Origin: Lutraria lutraria
Lineage: Eukaryota > Mollusca > Bivalvia > Venerida > Mactridae
DNA length: 64,000 nucleotides
Direction of reading: 5' to 3'
Assembly (NCBI GenBank): GCA_964023205.1
Contig: OZ026843.1
Coordinates: 2,403,029-2,467,028, forward strand
The notes beneath the pieces are model-generated. The model had not been told where the DNA came from, did not search any database, and saw only the letters and a list, made by a program, of their open reading frames with translations. The position numbers and the translations under genes were made by a program. Below are positions 36,901 through 46,380 of the stretch, in pieces; positions within the stretch are counted from its first letter, which is position 1, and every line of letters starts with the position of its first letter.

Positions 36901-38652
36901 TGTCCTTGTGTCTTCTGAGGATGTCATAATTTGCTGGTTTATTATCTACCCAGTAAAATGCAATGACCGACTAAAATTTATCCTTTGTATTATATAAGTC
37001 TGAATTTGTTTCTGAAACTTAGCTGTAGGTCAAAATGTCTGGTTCATGATTGTATTGGGAATACATTAGATACTTGTGGAGTAGTAGATCTGTACTGGTT
37101 TGTGATCAAGTAACAGTGAAATAATAATGATGTGATCAAGTAACAGTGAAATAATAATGATGTAAAACACAAACAATCCTAAGAATTTATCATGTACATC
37201 ATGTACAGTCTAACCTTTAGAACAAAACGTATTCTGAATAAAGGGCACCTGTCAATAAAGGCTACATTTTATCTCCCTCAAAGGTGACCTTTGTTCACAG
37301 GTTTGACAGTATCAATGACAATAATGACTAAACATTTTTCGAGGTGTAAACAATACCTGTATTTTGTTTATTTAAGGAAAGAAAGTAACACCGGACAAAG
37401 ATGGAGGAAAGAAACCATTAACTAAACCACTAGATCAGACCACACAGTGTGTTACATGCTCAGAGACTGGGAACAAGAAAGCTATGGTTCAGTAAGTTAT
37501 GATCAATTAGTTCATTTATTCTATTTTTATAAACAATAACTTGTAAACATCAATGCCACCTTTATCACCAAATATCAGTTTAAAGAAGGATAAAATGCTT
37601 CAATAAATTCACCACAATTTTCTCAACTATCATAATACTGAAAAACAGTCAATCCTGTGAACTAAGGCAACCCTTTGGAAAGACAAAATGTAGTCTTTAT
37701 TGACATTTGGCCTTTATTTGGAGGTCACTGTATTCTGAATAATTAATTATGTTTCTTTTAAAAAAATGGCCTAAATTCACAGAGTGGCTTTTATTCATAG
37801 ATGGCTGCTACCACTGGTATGACTGTATATTTGATATTGATGATCTTAATCAGCTCAGACAGTGATTTCTATTTACCGTTGGCCATCATGATTAGTAGGA
37901 TATGCAATTGAATAGATAGAATAAGAAATTATATTGTCTATGATGCATATCTGGTTAGATACTAGCTCAGCTCTTGTCCCATTATGTTACAGATGTGACA
38001 GTTGTGAACAGTGGTATCATCTGAAATGTTTAGATCCACCGTGTACCCGTACACCCAAACAGAGAGGTTACACCTGGTACTGTGAGGCATGTGATATATC
38101 AGAGGACTCTGTAAGTAGTTTGTCTAAGACTTAAAATTTCATTAAATTATGAAAAAATGAGAGAATGATAATTTTTTTTAAAAAACTTGGTCTGAGATTT
38201 GTAATTTTTTTTTTTTTATGAATTATTAAGAATAGAGAATCATAAATCTATGGGTAGAAACCTTGGTGAGGGAATTATACATGATATTTTTAGACATGAA
38301 ATTAAGAATTATTGTTTGTTTAGAAACATTTCTACGTCAGGGACATTTAGTGACTTCCCAGCTTTAACGTCAGTATACTAGCTGAACATCTTCCTCACAT
38401 GTGAAATTTGTCTGGATCAGAGCGAGATTCAAACTCTGCTGTAATGGGCTAGTGATTACTTGTCCGAGACTGTAGCCACTTAAGCACAAAGAGCCACCAC
38501 TAAGGCTTAATATCTTATGTTATAGAGATACCTTGTGTTTCCAGTCCTTAGATGAGAGACATTATCTTAATATTGTGTAGTTTGTTTCAAATTGTATGCA
38601 CGATAGATTTTGTTTTCAGGATGGAGAGGGCAACAATGAAGAAAAGACCTAG
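21928..38652 (+). CDS. PHF14: PHD finger protein 14, complete, 23 coding exons
   Basis: Exons: 21928-21991, 22182-22295, 22996-23079, 23238-23553, 23893-24049, 24432-24487, 24828-24939, 25205-25299, 26039-26081, 26671-26811, 27715-27790, 29730-29824, 30812-30905, 31252-31358, 31906-32001, 32560-32663, 33322-33453, 33807-33954, 34578-34829, 36775-36871, 37377-37491, 37993-38110, 38620-38652. Every junction is GT-AG and in phase, giving 882 residues against about 890-950 in vertebrates. A stop (21910-21912) precedes the ATG in frame. PHF14 is a nuclear histone-binding repressor. Order: KRRVKP N-terminus, long acidic region, PHD1 (residues 184-245, CCVCLGD...WFCDACK), extended PHD (246-345, CELCPN...FFHVTCAQ), conserved KMLRKAELMGI block, coiled coil (about 483-550), PHD3 (586-634, CGICRLSHDQHLL), Lys-rich linker, PHD4 (819-867, CVTC...WYCEACD). 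All PHD metal ligands appear present. The short acidic tail ends EGNNEEKT. Confidence 0.95.
22783..22864 (+). repeat. Tandem duplication, 41-bp unit, in PHF14 intron 2
   Basis: Two adjacent copies of a unit containing ATATTTTGATAAAGACA and CTTACCTTGGGTTTACTC, differing by a single base (ATTTC versus ACTTC). A young local duplication without evident function. Confidence 0.8.
25735..25930 (+). mobile_element. Decayed tRNA-headed SINE in PHF14 intron 8
   Basis: A box-B-like GAGTTTGAACCCTCGGTGC is preceded by a weak box-A-like stretch. It is followed by SINE-body-like sequence (CACATGTTCAG, GAAGGCTATTCATTCTGC). It resembles family B or C but is too mutated to classify firmly. Confidence 0.35.
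26441..26618. mobile_element. pogo/Tigger-type MITE in PHF14 intron 9
   Basis: The left end CAGTCAAACCTGTG follows TA (26439-26440). The right end CACAGGTTAGACT is one substitution from the family consensus. The interior shows GAATAAAGACCACCTG and GGTGGCC, as in the other copies. Confidence 0.7.
26785..26870 (+). repeat. Repeated exon-10/5' splice-site cassette in PHF14
   Basis: The end of exon 10 plus its donor, GATGAAAAGGAAAAA|GTAAGT, is repeated 30 bp downstream as GATGAAAAGGAAAAA|GCAAGT. It occurs again in shortened form as GATAAAAA|GTTAGT (boundary at 26864). The second copy is a GC-type donor exactly 30 nt, in frame, beyond the first; using it would add ten residues beginning VSGF. The third copy is out of frame. 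The family alignment supports the first donor as the main one. Confidence 0.75.
27108..27402 (+). mobile_element. tRNA-headed SINE, family B copy in PHF14 intron 10
   Basis: The head GCCCGGATAGCTCAGTGGTT is followed by AGAGCG (box A, very tRNA-like). Box B lies in GTGAGTTTGAACTCCGGCT. The body ends TGGCGTTAAACCCAATG and then a CAAACAAACAAA tail. A reverse copy is at 60628-60885. The first 70 bp resemble a tRNA, but the anticodon and acceptor stems do not close. Confidence 0.75.
27868..28860. other. Unclassified ~1-kb insertion in PHF14 intron 11
   Basis: Both edges carry inverted pieces: AAATTAGCA with GGCGAGTAA on the left, and GGCGAGTAAT...TGCTAATTT on the right. This suggests terminal repeats of a mobile element. 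A minus-strand frame of about 87 codons (about 27868-28131) reads from the interior toward the left edge and shows no family I recognise. No target duplication was found. The remainder of the intron up to exon 12 (29730) is AT-rich and blank. Confidence 0.35.
31349..31475 (+). repeat. Repeated copies of the exon-14/donor junction in PHF14 intron 14
   Basis: The junction TATGATCAA|GTAAGTTGAAATG is followed by decayed copies: TGATCAAGTTAGTTTAAATG (about 31400), TGACCAATTAGTTGAAATG (about 31424) and TGATCATGTTAGTTGAAAT (about 31447). Spacing is about 48, 24 and 23 bp. Each copy keeps a GTTAGT- or ATTAGT-like remnant of the donor. Confidence 0.7.
32689..32940 (+). mobile_element. tRNA-headed SINE, family A copy in PHF14 intron 16
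   Basis: Nearly the same as the 15837-16080 copy. Box A is in ATGGTCGAGTGGTTAAGGTT and box B in CATGGGTTCGAGTCCAGC. It shares the GTGAGAAAGTAGGCAG body and a tail with CCGAAACAAACAAATAAA. It sits just 25 bp downstream of the exon 16 donor without disturbing it. Confidence 0.75.
35063..36230 (+). repeat. Pearl-like element with 161-bp core repeats in PHF14 intron 19
   Basis: The head palindrome AGGGCCACATTGGCCCT is followed by CGCTCACCTGAG. The core landmark CATAACTCTTGAAG occurs at 35221, 35382, 35543, 35706, 35867 and 36027 (spacings 161, 161, 163, 161, 160). A GC-rich GGACGCCGGACGCCGGAC tract follows. The 3' end is a perfect hairpin, AGCTCACCTGAT (36201-36212) pairing with ATCAGGTGAGCT (36215-36226) over a two-base loop, then AAAA. 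Its termini match the 3553-5320 element, but the core repeat is a different sequence. Confidence 0.8.
37102..37161 (+). repeat. Perfect 30-bp tandem duplication in PHF14 intron 20
   Basis: Two identical adjacent 30-bp units starting GTGATCAAGTAACAGTGAA. A recent duplication. Confidence 0.9.
37206..37312. mobile_element. Internally deleted pogo/Tigger-type MITE in PHF14 intron 20
   Basis: The left end is TACAGTCTAACCTTTAG and the right end CACAGGTTTGACAG plus TA. The interior keeps only TTCTGAATAAAGGGCACCTG and the GGTGACC block, so about 70 bp of the usual length is missing. Confidence 0.65.
37646..37825. mobile_element. pogo/Tigger-type MITE in PHF14 intron 21
   Basis: The left end is CAGTCAATCCTGTGAA and the right end GGTATGACTG with TA at 37826-37827. 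The interior is reversed relative to the 26441 copy (GTCTTTATTGACATTTGGCC, TATTTGGAGG). Shorter scraps of the same family lie near 33495-33575 and 34915-34960. Confidence 0.65.
38330..38497 (-). mobile_element. tRNA-headed SINE, family C copy, reverse, in PHF14 intron 22
   Basis: On the minus strand the head reads GTGGCTACAGTCTCGGACAA and box B lies in AGAGTTTGAATCTCGCTCTG. These are followed by the CACATGTGAGGAAGATGTTC body typical of the family. Box A is degraded. Confidence 0.5.
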
Positions 38653-38873
38653 CTTGCTTGATCAAACAGTCCAAGGTTGTGTTCATATTTGTTGTAAATT
38701 ATTGTTGAAAGAAATTATCCAATTTATTGAGTTTTTTTTTATATTCTGCATGCACCGTTAATACACATACAGATGAAACTGTGCTACTTCGATGCAAAAA
38801 TGTGGTATATAAAAGTCAAACCCCAAGATTATGAAATCAAAGAACATTCTCCAAGTTCAGATCTCAATTTTTG

Positions 38874-40097
38874 TCGAGCCCGCCTGCGGTGAGCTCGACT
38901 TAGTCGCCACAATGGCGGTTGCGTGTCTACGTTAGTTAGTTAGTTAGTGAGTTAGTTAGTGTGTCCGTCCGGATCCTTGTCCGGGCTGTATCTCCCTTAT
39001 GCATTGACACTTTTTAAAATAACTTGGCATAATTGTTAAACACCATGAGACAGTATGCAGTGCGCAAAATCCAGGTCTCTAGCTCAAAGGTCAAGGTCAC
39101 ACTTAGAGGTCAAACGTCAAAAATGAGCATTATAGACCTTGTCCGGGCTGTATCTCCCTTATGCATAGAAACTTTTTAAGATAACTTGGCATAATTGTTT
39201 AACACCATGGGGCGGTGTGCAGTGCGCAAAATCCAGGTCTCTAGCTCAAAGGTCAAGGTCACACTTAGAGGTCAAACATAAAAAATGAGCATTATAGCCC
39301 TTGTCCAGGCTGTATCTCCCTTATGCATAGAAACTTTTTAAGATAACTTGGCATAATTGTTTAACACCATGGGTCGGTGTGCAGTGCGCAAAATTCAGGT
39401 CTCTAGCTCAAAGGTCAAGGTCACACTTAGAGGTCAAACATAAAAAACGAGCATTATAGACCTTGTCCGGGCTGTATCTCCCTTATGCATGGAAACTTTT
39501 TAAGATAACTTGTCAAAATTGTTAAACACCATGACACGGTGTGCAGTGCGCAAGATCCAGGTCTCTAGCTCAAAGGTCAAGGTCACACTTAGAGGTCAAA
39601 CGTCAAAAATGAGCATTATACACCTTGTCCGGGCTGTATCTCCCTTATGCATTGAAACTTTTTAAGATAACTTGGCATAATTGTAAAACACCATGAGGCG
39701 GTGTGCAGTGCGTAAGAACAAGGTCTCTAGCTCAAAGGTCAAGGTCACACTTAGAGGTCAAACATAAACAATAATCATTATACACCTTGTCAGGGCTGTG
39801 TCTCCCTTATGCATTGAATTATTTAAAAATGACTTGCCATAATACAATGCGACCATGTGTCTTGGGCAACACCCAGATTTTTATAGGTCAAAGGTCAAGA
39901 TTACACATTCGGTCAAATATATTTTCCTTGTCTGGGCTGTAACTTCTGTTTGCATTCAAGGATTTTTAAATAAATTGGTATAAAAGTTAACTTCAATGAA
40001 ATGATGTGTCATGAATATCACCCATACTTGTAGTTCAAAGGTCAAGATCACAAGCTGGCTAAACAGGGGCTCGCCATGTTGCCCTTGGGCTTCTAGT
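38874..40097 (+). repeat. Helitron-like/pearl-like element with exact 162-bp core repeats, downstream of PHF14
   Basis: The start is a hairpin, TCGAGC (38874-38879) with GCTCGA (38893-38898), then a GTTA tetranucleotide tract and GTGTCCGTCCGG. The core landmark CCTTGTCCGGGCTG occurs at 38975, 39137, 39299, 39461, 39623 and 39785, exactly 162 bp apart each time, then once more, degraded, at 39926. Units carry AGCTCAAAGGTCAAGGTCAC and GGTCAAACATAAA. The right end has GCCCTTGGGC (40081-40090), then TTCTAGT. A 5' TC and a 3' hairpin followed by CTAGT fit Helitron-type ends, although the flanking A/T target rule is not met. Confidence 0.75.
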
Positions 40098-40310
40098 GTT
40101 GTCTAAGTATTTTGGTTATGGAATTCATCACTGTTTGATTTTGAAAACAAGTTAAGATCAAATAAGCTGACAGAATAATCTATGTTAAATATTAACATGG
40201 TCTTATCGTAATCAAAGAAAACAATGTTAAAAGACAAAATAGTAAATTTCAGCTTCGTGATCAGTCTGAAGTTTTGTAACCTTAGAAACAGATCTGTACA
40301 AAATATAAGC

Positions 40311-40316
40311 AATAAA
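40311..40316 (+). terminator. Candidate poly(A) signal AATAAA for PHF14
   Basis: The first good AATAAA on the plus strand outside the repeat element after the PHF14 stop. If used, the 3' UTR is about 1.7 kb and contains the whole 162-bp repeat array. An AATAAA inside the element (about 39970) is an alternative. Confidence 0.3.
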
Positions 40317-40404
40317 AGCATCAATTAGCTTTAAAAAAGTGACATGACTGATTAACTTGAGTTGTCATTGGGGGAAAATACCAAAACAGAAATTGTTTTT
40401 ATGA

Positions 40405-40410
40405 TTTATT
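40405..40410 (-). terminator. Candidate poly(A) signal for the secreted acidic/basic protein gene
   Basis: AATAAA on the minus strand about 490 nt past the stop. With the PHF14 signal above, the two convergent genes would end almost face to face. Confidence 0.35.
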
Positions 40411-40898
40411 ATGATGTACAAAAATAAGAAAGCTACGCTACCCATGTTAACAAAACGTTAGCATTTGTTTGTTATAACAAAAAGTAAATTGAACATGTTT
40501 GATACATTTTGTCTTAATGTCTTTGGAATACATGTACAAATATAAGGCAATTAGATTTCTAACAAACTGTGAAGGAATTGGTCTCTAATGAAGAATGAGT
40601 GACTTTATGACATGAAGAATCAACAGGACAATAATCACAAACACAGACAGAAAAAAACAATACATTTTTCTGTCACCTGAATACACATGATGTATGTGCA
40701 CAAAAACAGAGAATCATGTTCTTACAGTTCACAATCGACCTGCGACACAAAACTGATCATTTCACTGATGACATACAAGAAATTTGTTGATAATCTCAAG
40801 GTAATAAACCTGAAGTTTTTTTCATTATCTCTAATGAATTATTTAAATGTGATAATGTAAATGTGTCCTCCATGAAAAACCTTCCAAGTATTGTCCAA

Positions 40899-43800
40899 TT
40901 ACTCCAAACTTTCTTTGCGAGCCAATCTGGCCTGTTTTCTTTCCATCTTCCTTTGCTTTCTCATCTGAAATCTGTTTGGTTTATTTCCTTGTTTCCTTAC
41001 TTCTTTCCTCACCTGCTTCTTCATTTTCTTCTCTGCAATCAACTCACTGCGCTCCTCTGGTGTCATTTGTTGCCACCTCTCTTGTCTCAATAACTTGTTC
41101 TCACGCTTTCTGGCAAATTTCTCTGCTTTCTTCTCATCTTTTTTGGCCCATTTTTCTTGGAACTTTTCAGCTTTGTCTTCAAGACCCATTTCCACCCATT
41201 TCTTGATCAACTTCTCTCTCATGGCTTCCTTCTTCACTTTCTTTGCAGCAAATAACTTCTGTTTAGAACCTTTCTTTGACAACTTCTTTTTCAACATTGC
41301 TTGCCTTCTTGCCTGCCTCTTGGCAGCCCGGTTTTTCCAAAATTTTCGTCTAGAACTGAAAATTACCATGAAAATGAAACCATGATTATAGGCCAATATA
41401 TACCATATATAACGATTAACAGATGTCTGCAATGCAAGACTGTCTTAAAACCTTTTTGTTACCACTTGTGTCATCATTATTGATGAGTAATACTGGTAAT
41501 TTTGAACTAGAACCATTTCCCGCAGTTTGAACTATATCAAATCCTGTGAAGATTTTTTTACATTCCATGCTGGACAAGAGGCCCAGGATTGTACAGCTTT
41601 TGATTGGAAATTAGTCGTTCTGGCTATTGTATTTGTACATGTAAGCTGCATTTATTAACAACGTTTAAAACGTAAGATACCCCTGCTACATACTCAAGGT
41701 TTCTCTGTAATGGATGCTAGCTATTATCAATGAAGATTAAATCAAACTTACTTAGTTCCATAGCCTTCAGTCTCTACATCAATATCATCATCATCGTCGT
41801 CTTCATCATCATCGTCATCAATCAACTCGTCAGTTGTTTCCAAAATCACATCGCCATTTTCATCAATTATGACATCCTCGTATTCCTCCATACATTCTTC
41901 TGTGACATCAATATCGTTAACCATCCATAACACGTCACAGGAACATTCGTCCTCACTGAAATCAATGAAAATTTTGATAATGGCATTGAAGTTTATATAG
42001 GTGGCACCGTGTTAGAGTCTACGACAGGATTTTAACACCATTAGGTGAGAGCTGAAGAGAGCCTCGAAAAAAAGAGAATGGGGCGGTATAGGGATTCAGA
42101 CACAGGGCAGGAGAAAGTTGACAGCGAGGATGATTTAAACATCCATTGAGCGATAACTATAAATCATGTGACATTTTTCTCGAATTTCCGTCGACGTTTC
42201 TACAGCAAAAAGCTAATGGGGCTTTAAACGGTACTTATAACGAAAACAGCAACGTTTAATATGATATGAATATTGTAAATACTTACGAACATGCGGCCTT
42301 TGGATATGACGTACATGTTAAATTTGAACATAAATCTTCCATACACTCAGACGAACGGTCAAAATCTTGATCGCATTCTAAAAATAAAATAAACTGAACA
42401 TTTGTCACAAATTAAAGACACTAAGATATGTTGTGTTCCTGAAGGCAAGGACTTTATAACCTTACTGAAGGTAAGATCGGGATTTAAGAAAAATAACAAA
42501 ATCTGCCAACGACAACAATAATGGAAAAGATGAAAAATAGTTTTTAGGTACACATAGTAAATGGACTGTTTATGACGGCGAAACACTGCTCTGTCCCTTC
42601 CGAATTCATTTATGAAATCGGCTAACTGGATAGCCGAATTACTCTAGCCATCACTATTTTTATATCGTTTGGCGGATGTCACGGTCGTAGGTTTTAAATA
42701 ACAAAACTCGTGTTTGATTGTATAAATTAGAAAAAAAGATAAAATTGCATTATTATCATATTTATTATTCATTTGCATTTTGTTCGTAGCTAATAAAACA
42801 CTATTTTCATTAACACATTTCAAATTACAAAAATAATAAATTAGATAAGTTTTATTCATATACGAGGTATGATATCAATGGTCTATAACCCTCTCTAGTT
42901 TCAAGAACACAATGAAACGAGAAACTGAAAACCCTACATTTTATCAACCTTATCCAAAAATACACGACAGAAAATGATAAATTACGTCAAAATCAAAGAT
43001 ACAAAATATATTGCTGCAATTATTAGATTTTATATAAAATATATTCATGTTATGACCCGGCGTTTTCTGAACAAAGGTCAATTCGTGAGAAACTATAATG
43101 AAACATATTTTTTTACATTGATGTAGAGAATAAACAGGGCCATATGGAGATAAATTAGACAATTAAGTCTATATTGTATCGCTAATTATATTTGCTACCG
43201 AAATATGATAGATCGTGTTTTCTTTAAACAAAATGTTTTCAGGGTTTGTTTACTAATTTCATGCCATTTAGCCGTGGTATATATCTTACGTATAAATCTT
43301 CATCTTACTACGCAACAGATCTTATATATTCAAAGGTAATCAATATATGTCACGATGTCTAATTTAAGTCGCATATTAAAATATATGTATGTAATAACTT
43401 ATTTACTGCGTATTTTATACAAAAGCCATTGACCTAATAAATTTAGAATTAAGTATATGAACAGCCTTCCATTGCATCGATATAAATATATTAATTTGTA
43501 GCATGTTTCGTTGGTGAATAATTCTATCCCATGTTGGTCACAAGAGCAATGAGAGGATCTTGTACAATACAAATACTCCTCGTGCATCTGTCGAACATTT
43601 GTTGTGAGACAGATACCAACATATGCAAAGCCCATTTAATGCAATCGAGTGATCACAGCACGAATCAATGGGTACAAAGACGCCTAGGTCATATATAGCT
43701 TACTCTGAAAATAGCTAGTTCTCTAAAGCTAAGTTCACGGGGTATATAGATAACCGCCTGATAACAAATTTCTTGGCCGAATAAATATCAACAGAATTAA

Positions 43801-44647
43801 ATGTGTGATTCTTGGCAACTAGGTAAAAAGCAGACGGCTGGAATAAATAAGAAATCTTAGAGTGAGCAACTGTTTTAAGCCATACGCGAACATAAACAAA
43901 ATCTAGTTCGTGAGAAAGATTACGAGAGGATCCGAGGGCTTATAATCCAGACCTCAATTCTGGAGAAGAATCCGTCTGCTAAGCTGGTCGTAAATAAGCA
44001 GAAACCAGGATTAGAAATCAGATATTTACATAGTACAGACTGAACACACGCACCTTTTTACAAACTTTATGAAAACTAAGGGAACTAGTTGACTGTAACT
44101 TTCTCTCATATGCAACGACGACCAATTTATATGAGAACAATAGCAAGAACACTTTCTGAATTTAAACATAACAAATGGTTTGTTTACTAAACAATACCTT
44201 TACTGTACACATATTTCATAGGTTTGCCATTTACCAATAAGTTTTGCGCTATATAACATTAATTAAAAGTATGATTAGAAATTCGCGTCACATAATTGTA
44301 TGATAGGACATCGTTGTTTCCGTTATCGTACAAATGATTATTGCAGTTGGAGTTGGACTCCGTTTGTGATTTTCAATCAGAAATCATTAAAACATGAATT
44401 GTAGAAATGTTTATTCTATACTGATCAAATGTCATATACTTTATAATTATGTTAATAAATTAAATGCACGCCAACGTTATAGCAAATTCATCATAAGAAG
44501 AGCACAGCAAATAATTTATTCCGATAATGAAAAACAAAATTGAATATTATTTATTTCAATTTTTAAAAAAATCTCAGACACAATAGAATTATTCTTACCT
44601 GCTGCGACAAACGCAACTAGTGCCGCTATAAAAATCCACACCTTCAT
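40899..44647 (-). CDS. Secreted protein with Cys motif, Asp-rich run and Lys/Arg-rich tail (possible shell-matrix protein)
   Basis: Four coding exons: 44599-44647, 42287-42377, 41752-41955 and 40899-41355, all GT-AG and phase-consistent, giving 266 residues. Residues 1-16 (MKVWIFIAALVAFVAA) are a clear signal peptide. Residues 17-68 hold eight Cys (18, 28, 33, 38, 46, 51, 53, 68) with LCSNLTCTSYPKAACSEDEC, like a Cys motif I associate with mollusc secreted and shell proteins, plus an N-glycosylation site (NLT). An acidic stretch follows, including DDDDDEDDDDDD at 93-104, which could bind calcium. Exon 4 (from about 115 to the end) is extremely Lys/Arg-rich and probably helical, with ERWQQMTPEERSEL in the middle. 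The charge switches at an exon boundary. No enzyme domain is seen and I do not recognise a named family. A biomineral-matrix role is inference. A strong TATA box lies upstream. Confidence 0.8.
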
Positions 44648-44713
44648 TTTGTCTTGGTAAGAACACGTTCTGCAATAAAGTCTCTTGAATGATCGGAGAA
44701 GTTGCCGCGCTGG

Positions 44714-44721
44714 TTTATATA
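44714..44721 (-). promoter_or_regulatory. TATA box of the secreted acidic/basic protein gene
   Basis: On the minus strand TATATAAA sits 67-74 bp upstream of the ATG at 44647 in a GC-richer setting (CTGCC before, CCAGCGCGGC after). This predicts transcription start near 44688 and a 5' UTR of about 40 nt. A strong TATA box fits a tissue-specific, highly expressed secretory gene. Confidence 0.7.
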
Positions 44722-45639
44722 GGCAGCTGGTAACGCCAGATGGTATCACTTACAGCTTGCTGTTATAAACTAGTACTCCGCTTGTATTATTTTTGTTTTC
44801 AAGCTGTTTATGAATCATCGCAGTCTCTCGGACGTCACGGGTATCAGTAATCAGGTAAACAAGTGCCCATGTGTGCTCAGATTTTAGACTGGCGATCGTC
44901 TTTTTTTCCCTTCTTCTCAGCTGATGATGTATGTTTTTATTCAACTTCCCAGAAAAAGATCGCTTAATCAGACTGTATAGTAATTAGCACCGTCTAAATG
45001 AGTCAAAATTCACTGTTGACTGTATTATAAAATAAACTCCTACTTCATTACTGATTTAAGTACTCATCGCATTCGTTTCAATATAAATAAAAAATGTTTA
45101 AAACTTATTGCCTGGCCTAGTTCAGTGATGTAATGATACATCTACGTACGTTATCAATACTGCCAGTATATATATATATATATTGTTTACATTTTTGCAT
45201 TAACATAAAACTTCATAAAATGACAGTTGAGTTACTCGAGAGTGTTCTTGAAGCGTCGGTAAGTGTTAATGGTGTGTGATTAAAAGGTTTCTTACTCGGC
45301 TGATTAGATAAATCACTTAAACTAATTATATGTCATATTATAACACTGACTACAAACTTACCGACAGTGTGATCTAGCAACCCAGGTGCTAAAAATGCTT
45401 TATTACAGAATCACTGACTACTTTCACATGTATAAGTAAAGTAAGTGAGTAAATATTTTATTAAAGTGACATGTGTACATGTTACATAATATACAAATAT
45501 AGAAAGTAAATAACACACCCGGCCCAATGGACCTATAAGTCACCTTTACAAATCAAGTATAAAGTTTCACATGAAATTATTTTCTATGTTAAATATCATG
45601 AGTAAATGAATATGAAATATATATACGGATGATTGTATT

Positions 45640-46380
45640 GCCTATTTAGATGGCCGGTTGATGATTTGAAATTTTGGAGATTATGTGATTTTAAAAAAGA
45701 TGTAGATCGTATTTATCTGAATCACTGTAAATTAAGTAATAAATAAAACAACAAACTTCGAATTAATTAGCAGTCTTAACTAAACTTGGAATATTTCGAT
45801 CCACAATATGTAGTATGCAAAGAACGTGCTTTTCGCTTCTGACACAAAATTATGAAAAAAATATTCAGTCTATAAATCTAGGTAACTCTAATATCAATGA
45901 CAGTTGATTAAGTAAGTTATGATCGTATCTATAGAGAACTTGGTTATAGTCATGTACGGGATAATTTTGATACTCAACACAAATATTGCGCATAATTTTT
46001 CTTAACGTATTCGAGATTAATATTTGCAAATTGGCATGATTCCGTCAAGGACTTATGTATGTATATAAGTCCTTGATTCCGTATACAACTGGACAACTAT
46101 AGAAAATTTAAAACAGAATATGAAAATTATCTTTGTTGTATAAATAATGATACTTCACGTAAATATCTCACACTATTTCGTCTTAGGTTCACGTTTCCTT
46201 AGAAATTGTACGTGGTCGATACAAAATGGTTTAAAAATAAATAATCTTATTTGTATATTTTGTTTCTCAATGTGTTGTAGAATATGGAGCACCATTTTCT
46301 TATGTGCATTTCCAAATATACCCATTTGCGTATATTATGATGCATATGTTTGCCTTTTTTGTTTTATTGTATAATCAAGT
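45640..46380 (+). pseudogene. Decayed 3' end of a non-LTR retrotransposon (LINE)
   Basis: In shifting plus-strand frames I can follow a pattern like the C-terminal tail of the LINE at 51716-52715. There is a YLCCINN-like segment, then a LFRLRFTF-like segment, then NLICIFCFS in place of the usual RxCxxC knuckle, and a final FSYVHF-like stretch. There are several stops and frameshifts. The call rests on order and spacing more than on identity. Confidence 0.35.

Noticed and set aside
3553..40097. CRISPR-like arrays (regular ~160-bp spacing)
   Set aside because: The units are contiguous tandem repeats with no short-repeat/unique-spacer structure, in an intron-rich animal genome.
40976..41385. 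Long hydrophobic plus-strand frames (Ser/Phe/Leu-rich)
   Set aside because: They are the antisense of the Lys/Arg-rich exon 4 of the minus-strand secreted-protein gene.
46147..46374. 75-codon plus-strand frame with hydrophobic Cys-rich sequence
   Set aside because: There is no start context or splice support. It overlaps the decayed LINE-tail pattern and ends in a T-rich stretch, so it is not called as a gene.
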